A stretch of 64,000 nucleotides of DNA from Ascaris suum (lineage: Eukaryota > Nematoda > Chromadorea > Rhabditida > Ascarididae). This document shows positions 25,401 to 37,400 of this stretch, one piece after another. The stretch spans positions 2,508,501 to 2,572,500 of the forward strand of contig CM024183.1 of the NCBI GenBank assembly GCA_013433145.1. The letters are read 5' to 3'. Position numbers and translations under genes: made by a program. Within the stretch, counting starts at the first letter, position 1; every line of letters starts with the position of its first letter. The notes beneath the pieces were generated by a model, which was not told the origin of the DNA, made no database searches, and saw only the letters and a list, made by a program, of their open reading frames with translations.

Positions 25401-28400
25401 TATGCTTGATTAACGTTTCAAAATATAAAAATTCGACTGACAACAGCATATAACTCACAACTTGATAAAAATTAGCAATTGACTCAGAAAAATATTAATC
25501 TCTCATAATAATTTAAAGTGTTATATCTTCATCAGTATATCCTCAAAATAACTAACATACCGCTTCTATTCGTCGTCTGATCTTGTGAATGAGCATTTGA
25601 CCAATATCGCGAACTCCTATTAATAATCCTTTTTCTTTCACCTAAAGCACTGACGATTTAACGTTCATTTAGAAGAAAATATTCTCTGAAAAAAGTTGAC
25701 TGTATTGTAACAAATAAATAGGAAAGATCAAAATATTTAGGATCACCTCTAATACCGTTCAATGGCAAATGAAGATTATAAATCCTTTCAAATTGAAGCG
25801 TTTCCATCGATCAACAAGTAATATGAAATCAAGCGTCGAATGGAACGGCTGACTAGTTTTGATGCTGCAATGTATGGTGCAGAAACTTTCAAGCTGCAAA
25901 CTATTTTATAAATTGCTGAGAGATGCGGCTAAACCGGCTTCATCTATTATTCTCTCAATCAGCCTTTCTCACCACAAATGACATAACAGTTACTCGCACA
26001 AAAAATACCGCGAAATGAATGCAATACAAAATAAATACAAAAGCTAACCCAAAATAAAACGACCGTGTGCCGCCAAAGAAAACTTTTTAGTTGATTTACG
26101 GATCTGCTCCATAAAAACTAAATAGCGTAAAATATACATCTGCCCCTGGAGCAATAAAAATGAGCAAACGGATCATAGATAACACGACAGTCTCTGGCGT
26201 GACTCTTGAAAAATGAACTGTTCACTTGGGACCGACGCGTTCATCTATCAGATCACCGCTGGTTCAAAAGCTTGAATTCGGGAGACATCCTCAATGGTTT
26301 TCGCTCGAAATGAGAGGAATAAGAGAAAAATTGCGGTCAATAAGCAACAAACTTGGTGCGACCAAAAATGGTAGATGGCATACGGTTCTTGACAGATTTT
26401 TTTGATAACTAATGGCATTGAAAGATCTGCCTGATATAGAAAAAGCGCGGACTTTTGGAGCGATTGAAAAAGGAGATCACAAAGTCCAAAGACAAAAAAT
26501 GGTAACACAGAAATTGGCAAGAGCGCGGAAAGCATGAAAATCTCCTTCCAATATCGAGCATGATAAAAGTCGTTTCTTAGCTGCAACAATGCGCCAAAAC
26601 GAATAAAAGACTAAATAACGATACGACCTGTTTTCGCGTCCCATACGAATACCTTTCCTTGCAGGCAACTCGTGACAATCGCATCCTGACCGCATAGGCC
26701 AATACATTCTATAGCCAAAGTGTGGCCAGAGAAAACCAGTGGCACCTTAAATTCCATCAACAAAATGATATAGGTCCTTATAATCCACAGCTACCAAATT
26801 TCTACAAAACGATTCAAATTTCGTCATTCAATAATCAAAACACTATATGATTATTGAATGACGTATCTTAAAGAGTTATTGCGACGGTAAGACACGAACA
26901 TATAAACGGGCTTATCCACAAAATATTCAATTCCACCAAGCGGGGTAATGGGTTATGAATCGATATCCCTCAATTACGTCCAGCCCTTTCCCAAGGCAAC
27001 TTTTCGTCCCGGGGAATCTTTTCTAAATAGAATGACCTTATGAATTAAAAAGACAACAGCTATCAGCAAGGAATGGTGTAACAGCATTCAATATTTATAA
27101 CACGTTGATAAAACCTACTTAATTTACAACGTTCATGACATTTAGGGGGGTCACTTCGATATGACTGAGAAGATGAAAGAGGACTCCCCCTCTTATCTCA
27201 AGTGCACAGCACAAGATGTACTCTTTCTGCAATACTCTACACAGTTCCATTTTCCCCGCCCCCCTTTCAGTTTTCCCCATCGATTTCCTCTCGCTACCTT
27301 GGATTCGAGTTTCAAAAAAATTCTAAAACTTCAAAGAAATCCAAAGAAATGCTCTAGTATAGCCTCCATTCCTTTGAATTTTTATTTCTTGGCGAACCGC
27401 CTTATCTCTACAATATGATTTTTCTTCTCGTAAATGCTATAAAAGCGTTCCGTTTCTGAGATATCCGTACAGCTTCCACGCCAACTTTTACGACTTTCAC
27501 TCTCAAAGTCTGCCACTCTCTCTAAATATCTGGCGTCTCCTTCACCAATCTAGACATCAACGGAAACTTGAAAGGACATTTCATCGACCGCCATACAATG
27601 TACATTCAGTCATGTATCACTAGCCACTGGCGGTTCCATAATTACACGTATCGGCCTTCCCTCTTCCCAAAACCCAATGCTAATAAGCAATAAACTAAGC
27701 GACTGATTAAAACAACGAATTAAATAAAGAGCTAAATATTAAGGAAGCTAACCGACTCAATAAATGATCTACTTCCAACGCGTTTATATGCCTTTCTTGT
27801 ATCACATATCGATGGCGATTGCTGAAAAAAAAACATACGTCAAGAGATCCGATACATTATCGTCTTTTCTCCGTGATATATGCCGCTCAGCTTACAGAAA
27901 TTAATTAGTGTTATCGTTGTATCTTTCACAATTTCTTTAAAGCGATGAGTTCCCAAACACTGATTGGAAACATCAAATAAAAAGTAAGTATTAGCACAGC
28001 CAATGACTCGGTCTAAAAACGATATTTGCTTTTATTAAACCTTAAATTCACCACACTTAACGAACCGAAGTGAACTCAATTTAGTTATGACAATAAACTA
28101 TTAACAAAGTGGCACTTCTTTTACTGATATAGACAAGAAATGGTCCGCTTCTAGATCATGCTTCAATAGTGACAATGTTCTAGACTCCAACCAAGAGGGA
28201 GGATGCCTACTTGTCCACCTTTGGCACTTAAGGATAAAAGACAAACTTACATACCCTTTTACTATAATCCACTTTTTTCCCCTCCGAATAAGGTCACTAT
28301 GAAATGCAATAATTTCGAAATTTACAAACCTCTTGCCACAGACTGGTCGGTTTCTCACCGTGGAGACGGCTCGGGAAACATGTATAGAGAATAAAAATAG

Positions 28401-31400
28401 TGACAGTCGAAAACAGAAATACAGCCGATAAAACCAACACAGCTTTCATTTGGGTTTCCAGATTGTAGATTCGTGAACTATAAATTAATGGCATTATCAT
28501 TCATAGAGCATCAATCCAAAAGTCAAGTAATAGTAATAACCTAATTTTAACGCAATGTTCGAATTGCCTACCCAATTTATAAATGTACAAGAGCTACGAG
28601 TTTTTTTAATGACTAAGAGAAGAAGGGGGAGGTGGGGTGAGAAGAAGAATGAAAGGAGCATGGTCGAGGCAGGAATCTTGAAGAAAATGGAGTCACCATT
28701 CCAGCTTATCACACATTTTTGAGCAATATCATGCTTAATTCGTTTACCTGCTAAGCGACACATACATATAATCTTTAGATCGAGGTACTTGCATTACTGG
28801 AACGTATGTTTGACAAAAACCGACCAAAACTATAACAATCTGTTCTGAGCGTCTTATTATCACACCATAAAATAAACAAATGGAACATTCCCACCCGAAG
28901 ACCCTTCCTTCCCCCCGGCGATAAGCCGAAATCGCTGCGTTGAAAGCAAGAATTTACGAACCCCTTTAATGATACAACGCCCGATTTCAGTCGCCTGCCT
29001 TCCTGCTTTCTCTCTGAACATTCTGGAAAGCAACATTCGTGATGGTTCAAGTTGTATGAGAATCCCAAGGGGTTATATCAAAGCATATTCGCCTCTTAGA
29101 GAAAAATATGACAATTTACACAGCATATGCATTATTGCAACGCTTTTCGTTCCTAACTATATCTACTGCGAGCAAATCGATCAGGCTGATGACCTGAAAC
29201 AACTTTGAAAAAAATAGAATTCGAGGCTCGCGAGGATCAAAAGAAAAGATATAAAAAGTGCATGAATAAACGCTAGCAAATATTCCAAATGCATCTAAAA
29301 ACAAATGCACAAAACGAACACTAATGAAGTCGAAAAAAATTGAGATCAGAAGCGCCGTTAAGTTAACTGCTGTTCCTCATAGATGAGTTCAAATAAAAAA
29401 AAATTATTTCAAAATTGCACCAGTAAACTTAAAATTTTTTCGCGTTAAACAGAGAAAATCGAAAGAACATCCTCTACAAAATGTCTTGCACCAACCTCCC
29501 TAATGACATGACGTGAAAACCTTGACTATTCTGTAATTATAGATGGAAAATTGTTCGGTGGAAAATCAAATCCTCTTCACCCGCCCCTCCACGTCTAGTC
29601 AATCGAAAATCCTGTGACAAGGATAAAGGCCTCTTCTAATCCCAGTTTCTGTTTTCCTGAAAGAAAATGAATTTTAAAAAATGGAATTCATACTTCAACA
29701 ACGATTCAGTTGATTCCCGTACCGATGTCGATGAGCCCAATCTCGGTCGTCCATTGTGCATGTAATCTTCCGAGTCACCATCGCTAAATACGATACTTGG
29801 GTCGCTTTGAGGAATCTGTAATATTTGCTACTCCGAAGCAATATACAAGAAAACAAATCCCGGCGGTCCTCCATTCCACCTTTCCCACACCATAATTTAC
29901 TAGTTTTATTACCTATTATTAAAACAATCTTTGTATCATTTCTTCTAGTTCTAAAACCAGTTTCCAATATTTTCAATGCAAGTGAGAGTTAAAAATATGG
30001 CAATAAACTTTCACACAACAAATCATCGAGTGAAACACAAAGGTGACTTTGTGCCATTTAATTATTTTCGCCAGAGAGATAAGCGTCCAATATTCGACGA
30101 CCACTTACGGTTGCCTTTAATACGATCGATGGCAAAAAGGTGATATAATGACCGGAAAGCGAAAGATTGTACTCTGCGAACAGGACGGGCCACCAGTTGA
30201 ATGTACTTCGTGGCCATTCCCCCCATTGCAACGGTGCCGACTCGAGCACGCGATGGCTCACTCCAAAACGTTCCTTCGATTCTGTAATATTCCATAAGTT
30301 CAGAGTTTGTTACTTTCTCCTATTAATCAATTCCTTTTTAATTATATTTTAAGCAGCCGATTTACGAATCAAGCACGAATTAAATAATGAAACAGTACAA
30401 ATAATTCTGCGGGCAATATCTGATAAGGGATGTGAATGTGGGCTTGAAATCCGCGAATAAACTTTCAAGTGCTAAACTACGGATCAGCAGCTCAAAAAAT
30501 TGAACCTCTCACTCTGTTACATGAGCCAGAAAACGCTTAGAATTCATAAGAAACATTGGGAAGACATGCTTCATATATGTATAGCCTAAGGAGTAAGAGA
30601 GACAAGCACAACAAAAAAGTTCTCGGTATCTCTCTCCCCCCACCCCTCCTTCCCTCCCTCATCTACACCTCCACCTCTTTTCCCACATTCCTGAATAATA
30701 CAGCCGACGATACAGCGAAGGAAGAGCCGATCAAAGCACGACTGGTCACGAAAGCATGACTTCACAGGTTGAAATTAATTGATTAAATTGTCTGCAACTT
30801 CCAATTAAAGATCTCGATTCCCCCCAAACACCAGCCCATCAACGATTTTTCAAAGATAACAAGAAGGATCGTAAAAAACGAATTAGGTTCACGGATACAG
30901 CGAACAGCTGTTTCCTTAGCGACCAAAACCCGACAAGGAAATACACAAAACTTCTTTAAAAAATCCCCTGCATAGCTATGTTATGAGATAATAATGTCCA
31001 AAAATGCAGCATGACTATTGAAAAACAAGTCTTACGTGGTGGTTTCGAAGAATCTACATCACAACCATCAGATGCGGTTAAATTTGCAGGTAAGTCGGAT
31101 GAGAATGCATCGGCTAAACGCCATTTGTGAACGATGAATCCGATCCAAATAGTCCAAACGACAAAAAGAACCATCATCGCCCTCTAAATGAACACACACT
31201 TAGAAATTTACATCCAGTTAGTTCCTTGCTTGTAAGATCGAGGCAAACGAAAAATCATGCCAGGACTACGATGACATGCGCTTTTTGCATTTCACTTGAT
31301 GAGGTCAATAGCTTTTTTTCCAGTGAATTCTGTTTGGTGGTCTCACTTGACCGACCGCATCAATAACTTGACCAGCAAACTTTATTACAGCTTAATTTTT

Positions 31401-34400
31401 GGAGATAATTAGAGAACATTTTGGAGACTTACTACAGTTTTGCAATCAACAAATTTCAATGACTCGTAGAGACGATCAAGCCGGAAAAAAAAATGGAGAT
31501 AACTGACATTCTGCGGTTACGTTATGGTCGACTAAGTTTCACTTCCGCAACTAATGAAGTATACAAGGTGGAGATAATTTTAAATGCATCTATACGAGTG
31601 CCTGTGACATATTAAAAGCTTGAACGCCTTGCAATAATAACACCTTTCGAGAAGAAAACTTGAAAGGTAACATACTAAAAAATCAAATCGAAACAGAAAC
31701 GTAGTGAAGAAAAAAGATTTATTGACTCACCTGTACAATTCTCGTTCTCGTCCAAAAATATAATAGACGAAGGCGCGTTGATGATTGTATACGCTTCATT
31801 TGTACCGCCGAAATGGTTCGTCTATGAGCTGAGAAAAAAAAAAGCATTTCTTTGGAAAAAACAAATTTCCATATAGAAATATAAAAAATAAAACATAATA
31901 AAACAAAATTAATTCGTTCGGGAAAAAATCAGCGACCGTCAAAGTCAAAGTATGAGACATTCACTCATATCGTTGAGCTATCCAACTAACTAATCACCTA
32001 ATCAAAATTAACATAGTAAAGATTTCCACAAAACAAATCAGTATATTTCATCAAAACTTTCTGAAATTTTTTTCCGCGAGTGCACTGCAAATATCTTAAC
32101 ATTTCTTTACCTTACTCTTCACTGTAACCAACAAAGCGTCCATTACGGATAAACGCGTCTTTATATCATTTCCACTTCCGCCTGGGTGCAGAAGTTTAAA
32201 GTTGCGCAAAGGCTAGCACTCAGGTCCGTCTCTTGCCTGTCGGATGCTAACAACAAGTCGATTCACCGTCGTTCCGTTTAAGAGGCGGGTCGGGGTCGAG
32301 ATGAGGTCGGGATTTATTGTGGTGAGGTCGGGACTTACTCCCTCACTCTCGTTGCGATGGAGGGCTGGGCCAAGTGGCTCGGTAGGATAAAGTGAAGGAA
32401 TTTGGTCGAGATCTACTTACAGCCGGTCTTAATCTTAGCAGCTTAATGTTGCCAAATCAGCTTCTATGGCATACATTCTACACCCACATGGACTGACATG
32501 GGTTTATCTAATTCTACATGAATGATGCTGTGTAACGAAGTATATGCGGATTGCCAGCAAAGTGATATCACATGAAAGAGAGGAAATTTGTCTTCATTTA
32601 AAGAATTTCTTTGTACTTCCATTTTTCATAGCCCTAGGGCATGAGGTCCGACCCTTCAGTTTGTTAACGCTCGCCATGGAATGTCAATTTTGGATCTTCG
32701 ATCACATAATCTAAGCGGTTCTTCCACTAATTCCACTAATTAGGCGAGCAAGACGTCACCTAAGGACGATTTCATTAAGCACTCTCTCCTACCTCATATA
32801 TGAAGTTTCATCGTCACGCTAAAGAATTCACGCAGTGGACGAAAAGAAGGGAAAACAAACTTCGCACTCTTGAGATATTTTCGTCTTGTCTTTCTGTTTC
32901 ATTCAGTTCGGAATCTGATTTCACACGATATACTGTCGTTTTCCGAACAAAGAAACGTGGCCATAATCGCACCATTGGACAACTGTAATTGACTTATAGA
33001 TCAACACTAAACAGTTAATCAGTAATAGTAATTAACTAGTATCTGAAAAATTAATCAGTACTAAGAATAATGTTGGCTACTTTGAGTTAAAAATACGGTA
33101 AAAAATAACTCGCCCTCCTCAGTCAATATCTGTAACGAGTGTTTAGATGTGAATAATTATTCCCTTGCCCGCTCTTACCGTAAACACGAATCCACTAACG
33201 AGCAAATGCATTTACTTGACGATGAGCTTATCGCCATACTTAGAAATCTATATTGCTGATTTCGTTTTCAAACACAAATCTTCCCCAAAATCTGCTTTAT
33301 AATTTAAAAAAGAACAATTAAGAGAAACGAAGAAGAAAATAAAAATTCAGTAAACACCTTGGTACAAATGCCTCAATTAAAAATTACAACCGGAATTTGA
33401 AAATGAAATACCAACGTGAGACTTGGATAAGCCTTATACTGGCGGATATCCGAGTTGAAGAGCATCAATGAAAATTGTTGCTTATCTGCACGGCTTAAAC
33501 GTAGCAAATCGAACGTCAAACACGGCACGTAGAAAAACAACTGAAAATTTTTACGAACTGAAGAAATTTTATAATTCTTTTCCTGTGGTTTATCCAAAAT
33601 GCTTTGTGTCATTCAGACTGCTGAATTTTGTCTAATGAAAAGATAATACAAAATCGAAAACTGACCAATGGCGTATCAGAGGAGACTAGTGGAGAACCAG
33701 GGGAAACAAATGACAAGGAAACTGCGAAAGGTGAACTCCGAAAGACAAGAGGAAAAAGTGGGGAACGAGAAAAACTAAAAGTTTCGTCTGATTACTTTAT
33801 TGCCACTCGAACCGAGGGACTGGAGAGAGTACCTTTTACTTTTATCTATATAATACCTTTTACTGCCCTATATTCTTTGTTTCAAAACAACACAACTGAC
33901 TAAACAAAGAAGAACTAACCTTGGGCGACATATTGCTAGATATAATTAGCCAGTAATCTGGTCAACGTAAACCAGCAACTGTAGATCTCTATTCAAACAA
34001 CTAACACATCTAACAGACGGATAAGTATGAAACACACAGTCATATCGGTGAAATAAAACTTTATATGCTATTTCAACACCTATTATCAAAATGATTGTAA
34101 CAACCGTCGACGATGCAAAGTCGGCTGTAACGATCGGCAATCACAAACTTGATAAGATCACAACCGATTCGTACGGCCATATGCTAGACGAGAGAACATT
34201 GCAGATCTATTCCTTAGAATGTAGGCGCTCACTTCCCCATTGCCAAAACATCAGGTATAACTTTCGAGTGCTCCAGGAAATAGCTACATTAGAGGACACA
34301 TCTCTACAACCGAAGAGAACTTAGAAACTTTTATACAACCCTATACGTTCGTCTTGCGCAAAAAAGAGATTTCTTTCAGATATTCCTTCTTTCACCCCCC

Positions 34401-37400
34401 CCCCCCCCCCTCTTTCTTGCTGAGCAACATTTCGCAACCGACTAAGTATAAACTCACCTGCATATAAAAATCGACGAAGAGGCCGATGAAAGCGAAAGTG
34501 CAGAACTCTTGTATCTCAGGCACGAATGTGAATAACCAACGGCTAAGAAGGTCATCTCAAGAAGGAAATATTTGGTGAACGAGTAACCCTCCTGGCTCAA
34601 TCCATGTGAAACACGTGATCGCACATCCATCGTCGGCGGTGTGTACACTACTGACCTACAATGATTCTTCTAATTGCATGCACATAATTCTTGACAATAA
34701 GTGAGAGTTTTCGTGAGCGCTTGAAGATGTCGACTTGCCAGAAAACCGCCATATGGGCAGAAAAACGAGTTCCGCAAGCAACATTGCTTTTCGCTTACAA
34801 AAGGGGAAAACTTCATCAATATCCGTGCTGTACCAACTCACTCATTTCTACACTTCCCTTGAACGACGGCTGAATAATTTGTTAGAATGAAAGAAAGAAA
34901 GAAGCTGCTTTCAAGGCCTTTCGTTTGCCTCTCTCTCCTTCACTATCCTTAATTTAACAAAGGTCAACCCCATCCAAAGAATGAAACCACCATTGAAAAT
35001 TCACAGTAGTACGTAACAAAGATGAAGTGCAAAAATAAAGTAAAGCAGAGCCCTATAATTTTACATTATAGTAGGCATAAACAGAATCTTCCATCTCCCA
35101 CAGCCTCTTTCCCAAAAAAGGAAGAGGGGGGGGGGGGGGTCCCACTAAGTGAACATGTCAACTTCAGATATAGCAATTTTAGCACCTACGACTGAAAGCC
35201 TGCTTATGGGAAGCTCAACATCCAGTTCAATAACATCCACAATTTAAAACAAAAGATGCGACGTGACAGCTTGCAACTAGTAAAGAAAGTGATAGCAAGA
35301 GCAATTTGGATTTTTTTGCAACCGACATTTTAGCACGGTTCCGCTCTCAAGAGGACGTTATGATTAATTCGATTTACTTACATAACAAAGATTACATGCC
35401 AAAAAATTGCGCTTCTGAGCTCATCGACCCCAACTCAATAAGACAAGCCCAGCGCCGGTTAAAACTTCACAGGAAACTTTCCTTCATACTCGAAAGGTAT
35501 AAAACCCCATAGTCTGCACATGTTTCGGGTGGGCATATCTCCATTCTGCCTTCGCTACGACCCTGATCACCAGTAAGTTTATAGCTAAAAATGTATCTGA
35601 CAAGTATGGGCAAAACAACTTAATAAGTAATGATAAGTTTACCTAGTCAAGCATAGCGTGTTTTCAAATCCAACGACGAGAGCCAAATAAGGGAAGAGTT
35701 CTGCTCCCCACAATGAAGGCATCATTTCGATATGTGCACATATACCAGCCGTCATTGTCAATGCGGTGGCCACCGTAACGACAGCCGCCAACGATAAACC
35801 CCATTTACTTTTCACCATTACGATTTTTGATACTGAGAAATAGATATATAACTGAAAAAATATGTGTCTAAAAAATATCACCAAAGAAAGAGATAACAAT
35901 AATAACGATAATTAGAAAAAGAAATAAAGTTACCGAAAAGAACAGAAGAAAACGAAACAATTCACGTGCGTAAATGAGATGAGCAGGTAGAATATTTGCA
36001 TATTTGAATTCACGTTTACAAGCTAAGTTTAATAAATAAATTTGCCCCAAAAATATAAACTTGATTGTGGTAATTCTTATTTCCATCAACAAACAGGCTT
36101 TATTTACATAAGCAATCAACCGACAATCTATTTCCCTTTCAATTTTCTATAGGTTTTTCATAGAACTTGAAAGTGGTATAGTTGACATTAAGCCCCAAAT
36201 GCACTAGACGTCTACAAGAGGGCGCTATCGGGGCTGACAGAAATGAAAGAAGATGTATGGAAGCTGCATTGTGTATATCACATGTATGTAGATAAACACA
36301 CAGTGGCTGGCTTATTCCTCACAAAAATACGAGTAGCCCCATTACCCCCCCCCCCCCTCATCTGTTCTATAAAAGAGTTCAACAAGACAGTTGTTCTAGT
36401 CTATCAAACAAAATGCATTCCATTCATTAAAAAATTGAGTGCTCATGAAATTCCCGGCGGGTATTTTTGCTATATACCATTAACATATAAGCAGATAACA
36501 GGCCTTATGATTTTCTTTTGTTTTGTGCAGAAGCACATTTGTAGAACACAGTGATTTGGAAGAAGCCTCTAACAAATATTTCATTACTCAAAAAATCTCT
36601 CAAATTAGTAAAATTAATAATGAAATCTGAGCAAATGAAATTTAAATCAACGAAAAACAAAAGATATTTTCTAAACACGGCTGACCATAAGTAAAAAATA
36701 GGAAGCCACAAGCGGGAAATAGTCGGCAAGGTATTTCCGAGGCCTAAAATTTAAATCACATAAAACTGAAAGCAAAACACTTAAACAAACATCGAAAACT
36801 TGCAAAAATCTATGCAATATCATTGAATAGGGCTTTCCTTTCCTAACCATCACTTTCCACAGCAGTGCTAATTTCTACGTGAATCTTCCACTTTCCTATA
36901 GTTACAACCTCTGCGTATGTGCACATCAAGCTCGAACTTTATGAGGCAAGTTTCATGCACACACCTGTACACTCTCTTACAATATGGCCTTACAGCGATA
37001 AAATATACAGCCTTCAATGCTTTTTTCGCGGTCTCTCGCAAAAAACACTATACGGTTATTGTGAGTGGGCACTTGCTGAAGGAAAACGCACCACCACATG
37101 ATATCTCGAGAACTCAAAACGTAAAACGTACTCATTAAGACAATATTTTCCTATAATAAATGCAGCAACAAGCTTCATAAACCTGCCCTCCTCTCCACTC
37201 ACTAAATTGCACCTAGTGCTACCGGACTGTCTTCATAAAACAAACGACTAACCGATAGAAAACATGGACAAAAGTCGAATCATCGGCTTCCTTCGACTTC
37301 TGTATCTCATATTCCTTTGATAACGCAGCACGAACTGAGGAGATATACTCGTGCTCATATTTCGGGAAGAACAATGTAATTGCATAGTCTATGCCTTAAA

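Noticed and set aside
34454..34648. Reading the whole minus-strand 65-codon frame as the SCAP exon product
   Set aside because: After residue GY it diverges into a Ser-rich string unlike SCAP, while the adjacent frame encodes the expected FVPEIQEF segment; the frame is an artefact of the one-base shift.
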